DNA of 33,046 bases from Acidobacteriaceae bacterium (GCA_003165935.1 PMXB01000149.1:1159-34204); one strand, 5' to 3'; positions 1 through 8,655 are shown, counted from the first letter of the stretch. Numbers and translations are program-made. The notes: generated by a model not told the origin, from the sequence alone.

Positions 1-62
1 CTGGGGAAAGGAGTTCTCAGGCAGCATGTAAACCATGCGACCTGGGAACTCCTCTTTTTTCT
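1..62 (+). repeat. Hairpin repeat copy 1 (terminator-like structured RNA)
   Basis: A two-tier hairpin followed by a T tract. The outer stem is GGAGTTCTCAGG (10-21) with CCTGGGAACTCC (41-52), 12 pairs including one T-G wobble. The inner stem is GCATG (24-28) with CATGC (34-38) around a 5-nt loop. TCTTTTTTCT follows. The same element recurs at 327-387. It looks like a rho-independent terminator or the 3' end of a small RNA. The window edge lies at its first base, so the upstream part and any further copies are not visible. Confidence 0.6.
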
Positions 63-227
63 TATCTGGCGATCTGGGTTCCTTGCGCTGGATCCTATGT
101 ATTTTGGTGCTTATCTCCCGATTCCCCATCCAAGGTTATGGATGAAGTCAGACGGCATTCGCGACTCTGCGATGAGCAATTTGGCGTCGCAGCACTTTGG
201 ATCGTCGGAATGCCAGGGTGTTTCCTA

Positions 228-254
228 TTAAGTAAGTAGTTTCTTATTACTTAA
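228..254. promoter_or_regulatory. 8-bp inverted repeat, possible operator
   Basis: TTAAGTAA (228-235) and TTACTTAA (247-254) form a perfect AT-rich inverted repeat with an 11-nt spacer, in an otherwise GC-rich region. It sits between the two hairpin repeats. A dimeric repressor site is a reasonable guess, but no regulated gene is identifiable. Confidence 0.3.
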
Positions 255-326
255 ATGTTGGGTCCTTCCGTGCTCTTGCGAGAAAAGCGAGCCTTCTCCA
301 TACTTGTTTTCAGAAACAACGCAGAT

Positions 327-387
327 CTGGGGAAGGAGTTCCCAGGGCGCATGTTTTCCATGTTTCCTGGGAACTCCTCTTTTTTCT
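327..387 (+). repeat. Hairpin repeat copy 2 (terminator-like structured RNA)
   Basis: Second copy of the element at 1-62. The outer stem GGAGTTCCCAGG (335-346) with CCTGGGAACTCC (366-377) is perfect. The inner stem is GCATG (349-353) with CATGT (359-363), a G-T wobble replacing the G-C of copy 1. A T tract follows. The differences between copies keep pairing, which favours a function as RNA. The flanks do not match copy 1, so the repeat unit is only the hairpin and its short CTGGGGAA leader. Confidence 0.6.
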
Positions 388-706
388 GCGCTGCCATCCT
401 TCCCGAACCCTCCTTTTACCGTCCTCGTTCAATTTCCCCCCCCACATTCATCGTGCAATGAAGCGCCGATAGCCACCGAATGGCTCCGGCGCTCAGCGCG
501 TTCAATTCCCTTGGAATGGCAAGAATGTTGTAGGCTGTTGCAGGAGATTCCGCTTGAACGGCTTCCCTGTTCCATGCCGTTTGCAGAAAACAGAACCGGC
601 TTTATCGGATCGACTGATCGAAATACCTGCCTGATGCCGGCTCCATTGAAGAACCGCAACGAACCCCACGCATCCATCCGGTTTGGATGGGAAAGGAATC
701 GAGAAA
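388..706. other. Non-coding stretch before the SYLF gene
   Basis: No convincing gene is seen here. The ORFs on both strands lack ribosome sites and recognisable protein character. It should hold the promoter of the gene at 707, but I cannot place clear -35/-10 boxes. Confidence 0.4.
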
Positions 707-1399
707 ATGAAAAGAGCGATTGCACTTCTCACCATCTGCGTTTCTGTTGCATCGGTCGCCTATGCTTCATCGCGCGAGGACTTGCAGGCGCGCATTGACA
801 ACGCCAAGACCGTACTTGACGAGATCATGGGCGCCCAGGACCATACCATCCCTTCCAATATCCTGCGTCAGGCCACTTGTGTAGCAGTCGTGCCCGGCAT
901 GCTGAAGGGCGCCTTTGTAGTGGGCGCATCGTACGGCCAGGGAGTGGTTACGTGCCGTACGGGTCACGGCTGGAGCGCACCTGTTTTTATCCGAATGGCA
1001 GGCGGCTCGTTCGGTTTCCAGGCTGGCGGACAGGCGACGGACCTGATTCTGGTTGCGGTGAACAACCGCGGAATGCAAGACCTGCTCAAGAACAAGTTCA
1101 AGATTGGCGGAGACGCTTCAGCGGCCGCCGGTCCGGTGGGACGCAGCGGCGAGGCTTCGACCGACTGGAAGATGGGCGCCGAGTTGCTTGCGTACTCCCG
1201 GGCCAAAGGGCTCTTTGCCGGGATTGACCTGGGCGGGACTAGCGTAAGCCAGAACTCAGAAGACACCCAGATTTACTATGGCGCACCCCATCCGTTTGAC
1301 GAGATTCTGAGGGGCAGCGTGCCAGTGCCGGCCGACGCGGTTCCATTTGTCCGCACTGTAGCCGCGTACTTCGTGGCTGCCAAGAACGCGCACAAGTAG
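707..1399 (+). CDS. Lipid-binding SYLF (Ysc84) domain protein, secreted
   Basis: The 230-residue product is almost entirely a SYLF/Ysc84 domain, a fold known to bind phosphoinositides in eukaryotes and found in many bacterial exported proteins of unclear role. Typical stretches are VAVVPGMLKGAFVVGASYG, FIRMAGGSFGFQAGGQATDL, and the C-terminal GLFAGIDLGGTSV and YYG. The N-terminus (MKRAIALLTICVSVASVAYA) reads as a Sec signal peptide, so it likely acts in the periplasm or at the envelope. The ORF track opens at a TTG at 683, but the ATG at 707 has GGAAAGGA ten bases upstream and starts the signal peptide cleanly, so I chose it. It appears to stand alone; the next gene starts 120 bases later. 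Confidence 0.85.
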   Translation: MKRAIALLTICVSVASVAYASSREDLQARIDNAKTVLDEIMGAQDHTIPSNILRQATCVAVVPGMLKGAFVVGASYGQGVVTCRTGHGWSAPVFIRMAGGSFGFQAGGQATDLILVAVNNRGMQDLLKNKFKIGGDASAAAGPVGRSGEASTDWKMGAELLAYSRAKGLFAGIDLGGTSVSQNSEDTQIYYGAPHPFDEILRGSVPVPADAVPFVRTVAAYFVAAKNAHK

Positions 1400-1519
1400 C
1401 CGGAGTTTGCAACGGAATCGATTCGGCTCCGGGCGCCTTTAGCGAGGGTTCGGAGTCGAAGAATCCGACCGGGCTTCGAACATCCCCGCGATGGCTCGAT
1501 ACACTGGACACTGTCCTTT

Positions 1520-2419
1520 ATGCGGGAGACGCTCGAGTTTTGGCTGGTATTGGCGGTCGCCAAGACGCTGGGTCGAATACCGCGCGGGCTCGCCCGGATT
1601 TTTGCCGAGCTGTTGGCTATTGCGGTGTATTCCACCATGGGCCGCTTGCGCCGGGTGGGTGTGCGGAATCTGTCAATGGCACTGCCCGAACTCTCAGCGG
1701 ACTCCAGGGAAGAGATTCTGCGTGGGGTTTACCAGCACCTTGGCTGGCAACTGGTTGAGTTCTGCCGCATGACCCGCTATACGCCGCTGAACACGAAGAA
1801 CAGGCTGCGGAGCGAAGGCCTGGAGCACTATCTCGCTGCCCAGGCCAGGGGCAAAGGCGTGCTGATCGTTACCGGCCACCTGGGGGCGTGGGAGCTCTCC
1901 AGCTTCTACCACTCGATGATGGGACATCCGATGGGGATGGTGATTCGGCGGCTGGACAACAGGCGTCTCGACGCATGGGTTAATGCAGTCCGGTGCATGC
2001 ACGGCAACCACGTGATCCACAAGGACGACTTTGGGCGCGGACTTCTGACCTCGATGCGGGCGGGCGGGACAGTCGGGATCCTGATGGACACGAACATGAC
2101 GCCGCCCCAAGGGGAGTTTGTGGAGTTTTTCGGGCAGCAGGCTTGCACAGCAACCGGCCTTGCGCACATTGCCTGCAAGACCGGCGCTGCGGTGCTCCCG
2201 GGATTCATGCTCTGGGAGAAGTCCGAGGGCCGATATGTGCTGCATTTTGGCCCGGAGATCGAGATTTTACGCACGGGCAACACGGCGGAGGATATTCTTC
2301 GAGCGACAAAGCAGTGCGCTTCTGTGACCGAGGCATGGATTCGGCGCTATCCTGACCAGTGGCTCTGGATTCATCGCCGCTGGAAGACGCGGCCAGCGGG
2401 AGAGTCGGGGCTCTACTAG
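1520..2419 (+). CDS. LpxL/HtrB-type lysophospholipid acyltransferase (lipid A late acylation)
   Basis: A 299-residue member of the LpxL/LpxM family, which adds secondary acyl chains to lipid A precursors at the inner face of the inner membrane. It has a hydrophobic N-terminal anchor, the catalytic HX4E motif as H120-LGAW-E125 in VTGHLGAWE, the downstream GTVGILMDTNMTP region, and the C-terminal PDQWLWIHRRWKTRP motif typical of the family. The length fits (about 300 residues). lpxD follows 12 bases later, so the two probably form a lipid A operon. Which acyl chain or acceptor it uses cannot be told from sequence. The ATG at 1520 has only a weak ribosome site. Confidence 0.88.
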   Translation: MRETLEFWLVLAVAKTLGRIPRGLARIFAELLAIAVYSTMGRLRRVGVRNLSMALPELSADSREEILRGVYQHLGWQLVEFCRMTRYTPLNTKNRLRSEGLEHYLAAQARGKGVLIVTGHLGAWELSSFYHSMMGHPMGMVIRRLDNRRLDAWVNAVRCMHGNHVIHKDDFGRGLLTSMRAGGTVGILMDTNMTPPQGEFVEFFGQQACTATGLAHIACKTGAAVLPGFMLWEKSEGRYVLHFGPEIEILRTGNTAEDILRATKQCASVTEAWIRRYPDQWLWIHRRWKTRPAGESGLY

Positions 2420-2431
2420 AGGGGGGCTGAC

Positions 2432-3457
2432 ATGACGCTAGGCGATTTGGTAAATGCGCTGGGCGGAACGCTCGTCCAGGGAAGCCCGGAGACTTTGCTG
2501 ATCGGCGTGGATGACGTGAGTTCTGCGAGCTCAATGGACCTGGTATTTGCGGAGGATGCGAACACGGTTGCCAAGGCTCTGGCGAGCGGCGCTTCGGCGG
2601 TGGTGCTGGCGCAGGGGATGACGGGTTCCGGTGCACCCGCAGGGGTCGCAATAGTTGAGGCAGATCAGCCTCGACTGTGGTTTTCACGCGCCGCCGCGAT
2701 GCTGCATCGCCCTCCCATTTCCGAGGGTGTTCATCCAACTGCGATCATCGGCCCGCTGACGGAGATTGGCGAAGGCGTCACCATTGGGCCCAATGTCGTG
2801 ATCGGACAGGTGGCCCGGATTGGCAACGGCACACGCATCGAGGCTGGCTGCGTGATCGGTTCGTATGTCTCCATCGGCGACGACTGCCGAATCTATGCGC
2901 GCGTCACCATCTATCAGGGTAGCTCGCTTGGGGACCGCGTGGTTGTGCATGCGGGGGCAGTGCTCGGCGCGGATGGGTTTGGGTACGTGCGCGATGGGAA
3001 GACCGGTGCTTACACGCAGTTTCCGCAGCAGGGAACGTTGTTGATTGAGGATGATGTGGAGATTGGCGCGAACTCTACCGTGGACCGGGGAGCGCTGAAA
3101 CAGACGCGGATTGGCCGGGGGACAAAGATCGACAACCTGGTGCATGTGGGGCACAACTGCGACATCGGCGAGGACGTGATTCTGGTGGCGCTGACGGGCG
3201 TCTCAGGGTCGAGCACGGTGGGCAATGGAGCTGTTATTGCTGGACAGGTAGGCATCGGCGACCACGTGACCATTGGCCCGGGCGTGATTCTGGGAGGGCA
3301 GTCGGGCGTTTTCAATGGCAGCAAACTGACCAACGATGGGCTTAAACCCGGCACCGTGCACTTTGGGACGCCAGCGCGGCCGTTGCAGCAGGTTCTTCGC
3401 GAGCAGGCAACACTTTCGCGACTGGCCCGACGCCGTACAAAGAAGCAGGCAGACTGA
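2432..3457 (+). CDS. lpxD: UDP-3-O-(3-hydroxyacyl)glucosamine N-acyltransferase LpxD
   Basis: LpxD catalyses the third step of lipid A synthesis, moving a 3-hydroxyacyl chain from ACP to the amino group of UDP-3-O-acylglucosamine. The 341-residue product has the N-terminal LpxD uridine-binding domain (about 1-100), then a long left-handed beta helix of hexapeptide repeats ([22 protein letters not shown]) from about 101 to 315. The HVGHNCDIG segment carries the expected catalytic histidine (H241, equivalent to H239 of E. coli). Length matches the family. AGAGGGGGGC-type purines precede the ATG at 2432. It directly follows the LpxL-like gene. Confidence 0.95.
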   Translation: MTLGDLVNALGGTLVQGSPETLLIGVDDVSSASSMDLVFAEDANTVAKALASGASAVVLAQGMTGSGAPAGVAIVEADQPRLWFSRAAAMLHRPPISEGVHPTAIIGPLTEIGEGVTIGPNVVIGQVARIGNGTRIEAGCVIGSYVSIGDDCRIYARVTIYQGSSLGDRVVVHAGAVLGADGFGYVRDGKTGAYTQFPQQGTLLIEDDVEIGANSTVDRGALKQTRIGRGTKIDNLVHVGHNCDIGEDVILVALTGVSGSSTVGNGAVIAGQVGIGDHVTIGPGVILGGQSGVFNGSKLTNDGLKPGTVHFGTPARPLQQVLREQATLSRLARRRTKKQAD

Positions 3458-3478
3458 AGTGCAACGTGGGAGGGAATC

Positions 3479-3862
3479 ATGCTCGAGTCAGCCATGCCGC
3501 TGCTGCATGTTTCGCACGCGCAGGCGGCACAAGAGTTTTACGCGCGACTTGGTTTTCGCATCGAGTACGCACACGGCCCACTTGTCAGCCCCGCAAGCCC
3601 GCATGCCGATCCCTGCTACATGGCTCTATCGCGCGACGAGGTTTGGATTATCTTGTCTTCGTTTTCAGGCGACGGAGTTGCGGGCGGCGTGGTGAACTTT
3701 CATCTCGACGACGTGGACGGTCTTTACGACGAGTTTATGGGTGCCGGCATTCCTGTGGATGTGGCCCCGGTGGATCAGACGTGGGGCACGCGCGAGATGT
3801 ATGTGCGCGACCCGGACCGGAACAGCCTGCGCTTCGTTGCGCAACAGACGCTGGCTGCGTAG
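3479..3862 (+). CDS. Glyoxalase/bleomycin-resistance (VOC) superfamily protein
   Basis: A 127-residue single VOC-fold protein with the paired beta-alpha-beta-beta-beta modules. FYARLGFRIEY is the first conserved helix-strand turn, and VRDPDRNSLRFV is the C-terminal DPDGN-like strand. The WIILSSFSGDG stretch resembles bleomycin-binding proteins (usual length about 120-130), but binding of a drug is not shown. There is no certain metal-ligand triad, so glyoxalase I activity is unlikely to be safely assigned. GTGGGAGGGAATC gives a good ribosome site for the ATG at 3479. It lies 21 bases after lpxD and may be cotranscribed. It converges with xseB. Confidence 0.8.
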   Translation: MLESAMPLLHVSHAQAAQEFYARLGFRIEYAHGPLVSPASPHADPCYMALSRDEVWIILSSFSGDGVAGGVVNFHLDDVDGLYDEFMGAGIPVDVAPVDQTWGTREMYVRDPDRNSLRFVAQQTLAA

Positions 3863-3889
3863 CGGTGCAGGGATTCAAGGAGAGTGAGC

Positions 3890-4117
3890 CTAGAACGGTT
3901 TCTCCGTCAGGAAGGGTTCAGCCTTCAAGGAGCCGTCGCGCTGCTTGACAAGCATCTGCACCTTGCCTTCGGCTGCGTCGAGTTCCTGCTTGCACGAAGC
4001 CGAAAGGCCAACGCCTTCTTCGAAGAGCTTGAGCGACTCTTCAAGAGCGAGGTCACCCTTCTCTAGCTTGTCTACGATGGTTTCGAGCTTCTTCAACGAT
4101 TCTTCAAACGACGCCAT
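3890..4117 (-). CDS. xseB: Exodeoxyribonuclease VII small subunit
   Basis: A 75-residue protein beginning MASFEESLKKLETIVDKLEKGDLALEES, the textbook XseB N-terminus, with LKLFEEGVGL following. XseB pairs with XseA to degrade single-stranded DNA. Length is normal (60-90). It starts five bases after the end of the upstream metH/metF-type gene on the same strand, so the two are probably cotranscribed. xseA is not in the window. Confidence 0.93.
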   Translation of the reverse strand: MASFEESLKKLETIVDKLEKGDLALEESLKLFEEGVGLSASCKQELDAAEGKVQMLVKQRDGSLKAEPFLTEKPF

Positions 4118-4122
4118 GGTAT

Positions 4123-5991
4123 TTACTCCGTATTGCTGGTGGGGAGCACGCTCGCCATTACCTCGGCCGCGGCTGAGTAGCGGCCAAACGGCGCGCTTAC
4201 CTGCACCCCCTGGACCAGAGGGCGCACCGCATCGAGCATTTCCTGGGCGATCTTGATTCCTTCTTTGCGCGCAGCGTCTGGGGAGTCGGCGTGGGCCATG
4301 CGGGCCATGATCTCGTCGGGCATGGAAACGCGCAGATCGTTCTTCATGAACTCGGCGTTGCGCAGGCTGGTGAGCGGCCAGATACCGGCGATGACCGGAA
4401 TCCTGTGGCCTTCGATTCGCTTGAGGAACACCTCGAGCAGTCGCAAATCAAAGACCGGCTGGGTGATGGCGTACTCAGCGCCGGCTTCCACTTTGTACTC
4501 AAAGCGGCGGAGCTCGTGTTCGATGTCCGGCACGCCGGGGTTGGCAGCAACGGCAATTGTGAAGTTGGTGCTCGCGCCGATTGAGTTTGATCCGATGTCG
4601 AGGCCGTGATTGAGCCGGCGAACGATGTTTACCAGGCCGATCGCGTCCACGTCGAAGACCGCTGTTGCGTCAGGATAATTGCCGAGCTTTGGCGGGTCGC
4701 CGGTGAGGCAAAGAATGTTGCGCAGGCCGATGGACGAAGCGCCGAGCAGGTCAGACTGGATGGAGAGGATGTTGCGATCGCGGCAGGTGTAGTGCAGCAC
4801 CGTCTCGATGCCGGTGTGCTGCTGAATCTGGATGCACAGGCTCTGCGCGCTCATGCGGGCCGATGCGCGGGGCGAGTCGGGCACGTTAATGGCGTGGACA
4901 CCCAACGCTGCGAGAGTGCGCGCGCCCTCAATTTCCTTGCTGCAGTCGATTCCGCGGGGTGGGACGATCTCAACGAGCGTGACGAACTCGCCGCGATGAA
5001 CCAAGCTGCCGATGTGGGACCGTTGAGCCATTGGAGATGGAGGGGTTTCAGTGCTCAACGCCGGAGCGGTCTCGTGAACTTCAACGCGGGCCTGCGCATC
5101 GATGGCCCGCATGGCGGAGCGCATGGCGCGAATGTGATTCGGCGTGGTTCCGCAACAGCCGCCTACAACCTGGGCGCCCGCAAGTATCGCTTTGCGCGCA
5201 AAGCTCGCCATGTATTCCGGCGAGCAGAGATAGATATTTCGGCCTTCGACGGCGCGTGGCATACCAGCGTTGGGCATGGCCGCGAGTGGCAGGTCGGTGG
5301 CTCCGCGCATCGCCTCGATTGCGGTGAGCACTGTGGCGGGGCCGGTGGAGCAGTTTACGCCGATAGCGTCGGCGCCCCACTCGGTGAGGAGCGCGGCAGC
5401 CTGGGCGGGAGAAGAGCCGTCGAGGCAGTTGCTGTCGTCGTCGACCGTGACCATGACGAGCACGGGGAGGTCGGGCGCTGTTTCGTGCGCGGCGATGAGG
5501 GCCTGGTGCGCCTCGTTGAGCGCAGGCATGGTCTCGATGATCAGTAGGTCAGCCCCGGCTGCGGCAAGAGCGGCGATCTGCTCAGAAAACGCCTCGCGGG
5601 CTTCGTCGAGCCCGGTTTTACCGAGGGGTTCAAGCCGCACACCGAGCGGACCAATCGACCCGCCCACCCAAGCATCTCCGGCCTGCTTTTCTTTCAGGTG
5701 ATCGGCGGCCTGCCGCGCCAACTGGACACCGGCCGCGTTGATTTCGGCAACCTTACCGGCGAGGCTGTGTCGCGCCAAGCGGAAGCGGTTGGCTCCGAAG
5801 GTGTTGGTTTCCAGAATCTCCGCGCCTGCCTGCAGGTACTCCTCGTGGATGGAGAGAATCAGCCTTGGGTCGGTGAGGTTCAACTCGTCGTAGCAACGAT
5901 TGATGGTGATGCCACGGGCGTAGAGCACGGTTCCCATGGCGCCGTCGGCGAGCACTGTACGGCTGGCGAAGATATCCGAAAACTTCGGCAT
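4123..5991 (-). CDS. Bifunctional homocysteine S-methyltransferase / 5,10-methylenetetrahydrofolate reductase
   Basis: A 622-residue fusion of the type found as YitJ in Bacillus. Residues 1-300 are a Pcf/MHT-type homocysteine S-methyltransferase: DGAMGTVLY near the start, ETNTFGANRFRL, and the zinc ligands C214 (GVNCSTGP) and C279-C280 (VGGCCGTTPNHI). Residues about 330-610 are a MetF-like FAD TIM barrel (EIVPPRG, TCRDRN, LCLTGDPP, EYAITQPVFD). Together they would make methyl-THF and transfer a methyl group to homocysteine. It lacks the cobalamin-binding modules of MetH, so the methyl donor for the first half may differ. The product is cytosolic and cotranscribed with xseB. Confidence 0.93.
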   Translation of the reverse strand: MPKFSDIFASRTVLADGAMGTVLYARGITINRCYDELNLTDPRLILSIHEEYLQAGAEILETNTFGANRFRLARHSLAGKVAEINAAGVQLARQAADHLKEKQAGDAWVGGSIGPLGVRLEPLGKTGLDEAREAFSEQIAALAAAGADLLIIETMPALNEAHQALIAAHETAPDLPVLVMVTVDDDSNCLDGSSPAQAAALLTEWGADAIGVNCSTGPATVLTAIEAMRGATDLPLAAMPNAGMPRAVEGRNIYLCSPEYMASFARKAILAGAQVVGGCCGTTPNHIRAMRSAMRAIDAQARVEVHETAPALSTETPPSPMAQRSHIGSLVHRGEFVTLVEIVPPRGIDCSKEIEGARTLAALGVHAINVPDSPRASARMSAQSLCIQIQQHTGIETVLHYTCRDRNILSIQSDLLGASSIGLRNILCLTGDPPKLGNYPDATAVFDVDAIGLVNIVRRLNHGLDIGSNSIGASTNFTIAVAANPGVPDIEHELRRFEYKVEAGAEYAITQPVFDLRLLEVFLKRIEGHRIPVIAGIWPLTSLRNAEFMKNDLRVSMPDEIMARMAHADSPDAARKEGIKIAQEMLDAVRPLVQGVQVSAPFGRYSAAAEVMASVLPTSNTE

Positions 5992-6308
5992 TGTGTTGCA
6001 ATGCTATCGCATTGACCGGAAAGGCGTCTCTCAGTCAAGCACATGACTGTCGAGGGAGCAAAGAGGGGCGGTGCCCTGCGGTTTTTGCCCAAACCTGCCA
6101 TGCGTTGGAGCCGCGCCAGGTAGGCCCGCTTTGCTATACTTCGATTGTTATTCGCTGGAGTTGAGGGGGTCTTGTCCCCCGGACAGTTCGACGGCCGGAG
6201 GCTTGTGAAATCAACTGCTTCCGTTGTAAACCGTCGACAGCTAATTTACCAAGCGGCTGTGGCCGCCGATATCGTATGCGGTTCGCGCCGCTCGTTCTGT
6301 TGAGGTAA
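5992..6308. other. Divergent intergenic region
   Basis: It separates the metF-type gene (-) from the lipoprotein gene (+). TATACT at 6135-6140 is a good -10 candidate for rightward transcription, though no convincing -35 is visible. GGGGG (6165-6169) and CCCCC (6176-6180) make a small hairpin in the presumed leader. A 32-codon ORF (6205-6303) is listed separately. Confidence 0.4.
6205..6303 (+). CDS. Possible 32-residue leader peptide
   Basis: A GTG-initiated ORF (MKSTASVVNRRQLIYQAAVA...) with GGAGG just upstream at 6197-6201. It ends in TGA at 6301-6303, and that stop overlaps the GAGG ribosome site of the lipoprotein gene. This arrangement would suit translational coupling. The spacing of GGAGG to GTG is short and no homologue is recognised, so it may be chance. 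Confidence 0.25.
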   Translation: MKSTASVVNRRQLIYQAAVAADIVCGSRRSFC

Positions 6309-6314
6309 GTGATT

Positions 6315-7775
6315 TTGAAGAATAGAAGTTTATGGATAAGCGCTGCCGCGGCCCTGGCCGCCGCGGCTGCTCTTGCCGGATGCGGCACCGAATCCTACTT
6401 TGCAGGGCGCAATTTGCCCCCCAGCGGACTCACCAACCGCGTTGCCATCGCTATTCAGAACGCCAGCGCCTTTACCAAGGGCTCGCTCCAATTTGTTGAC
6501 GCCTACTACGACGTTCGGAGCGGATTCAAAGGGACCCCAGCCAGTTTTTCCATTAACGGTTTTTCGGGGGCGCTGCCGATCACCATTCAGAATATGCCCG
6601 AACAACAACTTGGCGCAGTCTACGGATCTGGTGACGGCAGTTTCAGCATCATCAACTATGCAAAGGAGAACGTAAGCCAGACTCAATCCGGGCTTAACGG
6701 GCCTTCCTCCAGCATTTTCGTTACGCGGAATCAGAACTACACTTTTGCGGCAAGCCAGCAAGCGCATGTGCTGACAATTCTCGACCATGTGAGTGGCGGA
6801 AGCGTTCCGCTGAGCCTTCCCGGCGTCTACCGCGTAAGCGTGAACCCCGGTGGATCTGTAGCGCTGGCGTTTGTGCAGAACTCAAACTACATCTACTATC
6901 CGATCAAGCTGACCGCAGCGCAGACGACGAACCTCTCGGGCGGAACGAGCACCTGGCCGAAGGCAGCGGTGGATTGCGAGCCCTTGAACGCGCCGAACTG
7001 GTGCCTATTTCAGGCGCAGAGCCCAGACCACGTTGATGCGACGGGCAGTTACTATGGCGCGCCGCTAACATTTGACCGGCCGATCAAAGCTGTTTTCTCT
7101 GCTGACGGCGGCACCGCCTACGTACTCAACTGCGGTCCGGAGTGTGGCGGCAGCAATGCTTCAATCACTTCGCTTCCCATCGGGCCGATGATTTTTCTTC
7201 TTGGCCAGCAGTCGGGGACGCTTCCAACAACGGCGCAGCTTGCGAGTACGAACCTTCCGATCCCCGGCGGCGCCAGCAATGCACTTGTCGATACGTCGAC
7301 CATGTATGTGGTCGGCCAACAGCCACAGCAGGTGCAGGGCCAGACGCTGTTCACGGGCGCTCTGACTGTTGTGAATCTATCCAACTACACGGCAGGGAAT
7401 CCGATTTCAATCAGTGACGGCGAACCCGGTGCTACCAGCCGCATGATCGAGGCCGACGACAACACGCTTTGGATTGCGATGAGTAAATGCAACCTTGGTG
7501 TACGTGCCGCGACCGGAGAGCCATACGGCTGCCTGACCATGTACAACACAGCAAAGGCTGCGGTCACCCTGATCGAGCCGTATATCGGCGACGCCACTGG
7601 CATTGCCGCCGTGACCGGTCTGCACAAGATCTATACGGCTGAAGGCGGACAAGTGTATATCTTCTCGACCGTGGACGGCACCTCGATTAACAACCAGTTC
7701 GTCACAGTCACGGGCACTGCCTACGACGTGGCCTACATGGATGGATTGACCGACGCCAACAACACCGTGTACTGA
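6315..7775 (+). CDS. Lipoprotein with YncE-like beta-propeller character
   Basis: An exported protein of about 486 residues. The N-terminus has basic residues, a hydrophobic Ala-rich core and a lipobox ALAGC, so the mature protein should be lipid-anchored at the cysteine. The body is rich in repeating strand-turn segments (TILDHVSGGSVPLSLPG, GTAYVLNCGPECGG, MYVVGQQPQQV, LTVVNLSNY, HKIYTAEGGQVYIFSTVDG), as in YncE or surface-layer type beta propellers. No enzymatic motif is seen. The ORF track uses GTG at 6309, but GAGG at 6302-6305 is better spaced for the TTG at 6315, which also gives MKNRSLW; either is possible. bshB1 begins six bases after its stop, so they are likely cotranscribed. Confidence 0.8.
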   Translation: MKNRSLWISAAAALAAAAALAGCGTESYFAGRNLPPSGLTNRVAIAIQNASAFTKGSLQFVDAYYDVRSGFKGTPASFSINGFSGALPITIQNMPEQQLGAVYGSGDGSFSIINYAKENVSQTQSGLNGPSSSIFVTRNQNYTFAASQQAHVLTILDHVSGGSVPLSLPGVYRVSVNPGGSVALAFVQNSNYIYYPIKLTAAQTTNLSGGTSTWPKAAVDCEPLNAPNWCLFQAQSPDHVDATGSYYGAPLTFDRPIKAVFSADGGTAYVLNCGPECGGSNASITSLPIGPMIFLLGQQSGTLPTTAQLASTNLPIPGGASNALVDTSTMYVVGQQPQQVQGQTLFTGALTVVNLSNYTAGNPISISDGEPGATSRMIEADDNTLWIAMSKCNLGVRAATGEPYGCLTMYNTAKAAVTLIEPYIGDATGIAAVTGLHKIYTAEGGQVYIFSTVDGTSINNQFVTVTGTAYDVAYMDGLTDANNTVY

Positions 7776-7780
7776 TTCCG

Positions 7781-8536
7781 ATGAACTCTGCGGGGCTGAT
7801 GGAAGGCGCATCGATTGAAGCTGTGGCCACGTGCGACGTGCTGGCCATAGCGGCGCATCGCGATGACGTGGAACAGACCTGCGGTGGGACGCTTTTGCGC
7901 ATGGCTTCGCGGGGGCTTCGCACTGCAATTCTCGACCTGACTCGCGGCGAAGGTGGAACGCGCGGCACCGCGGAAGATCGGGAGCGCGAAGCGAACGAGG
8001 CGGCGGGGATTCTTGGCGTGGGCTGGCGCGGCGCGCTCGACCTGCCCGACGGGGCGATTGAAAACACGCTCGAGAATCGCAAAAAGATTGTGCGCGTGCT
8101 GCGGCGCTTGCGGCCGCGGGTCGTCATTCTCCCCTACTGGCGAGCGCGTCACCCCGACCACAGCATCGTCGCGACGCTCGGCTACGAAGCGTGCTTCCTT
8201 TCGGGGCTCACGAGCGTAAAGACCGATGCCGCGCCGCACAGACCATTCAAGATCGTCTACGCCAGCCTCTATGCCGATGTTCGGCCCAGTTTCATTGTCG
8301 ACATCACGCCGTTCATTGAGCAGCGGCACGCATCGCTCATGGCCTATCGCTCGCAATACGCGAATCAGGATGCGGGCAGTGGACTTTTCGTTCCGGAAGA
8401 GGAGATCCGCGAGCGCACGTTCGCAGAGGCTCGACATTACGGGCTATTGGCGGGCGTCAAGTATGGCGAGCCGTTTGTGCAGAAGGATGCGGGCTTGGTT
8501 GACGACCTTACGTTGATTCCTGTTCAGTCGATTTAG
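7781..8536 (+). CDS. bshB1: Bacillithiol biosynthesis deacetylase BshB1
   Basis: A PIG-L/LmbE family zinc deacetylase that removes acetyl from GlcNAc-malate to give GlcN-malate, the second step of bacillithiol synthesis. The 251-residue product has the first metal motif as A25-H-R-D-D29 (normally AHPDD), TRGEGGTRGTAEDREREA, and the second motif H124-P-D-H127. The arginine replaces a non-ligand proline, so the zinc ligands remain. bshA, for the preceding step, is at 30181-31320, which supports the role. An alternative start is the internal ATG at 7799. bshC is not in the window. Confidence 0.88.
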   Translation: MNSAGLMEGASIEAVATCDVLAIAAHRDDVEQTCGGTLLRMASRGLRTAILDLTRGEGGTRGTAEDREREANEAAGILGVGWRGALDLPDGAIENTLENRKKIVRVLRRLRPRVVILPYWRARHPDHSIVATLGYEACFLSGLTSVKTDAAPHRPFKIVYASLYADVRPSFIVDITPFIEQRHASLMAYRSQYANQDAGSGLFVPEEEIRERTFAEARHYGLLAGVKYGEPFVQKDAGLVDDLTLIPVQSI

Positions 8537-8655
8537 AAGCTGAATGGACCGTTGTTGGACCCGTTTCCGAGCATTACGATTGCTTATATTAAAGCAAGTC
8601 TTAATCACTTCGACTTATGAATGCGTTTCCTGCACACTGGGCTTGGAGGTGATGC

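Noticed and set aside
304-798. 164-codon plus-strand ORF over hairpin copy 2
   Set aside because: It runs through the hairpin and into the SYLF gene in another frame, with proline/cysteine-rich random composition.
4606-5547. 313-codon plus-strand ORF
   Set aside because: Antisense shadow of the fused methyltransferase/MTHFR gene, whose motifs are unmistakable on the other strand.
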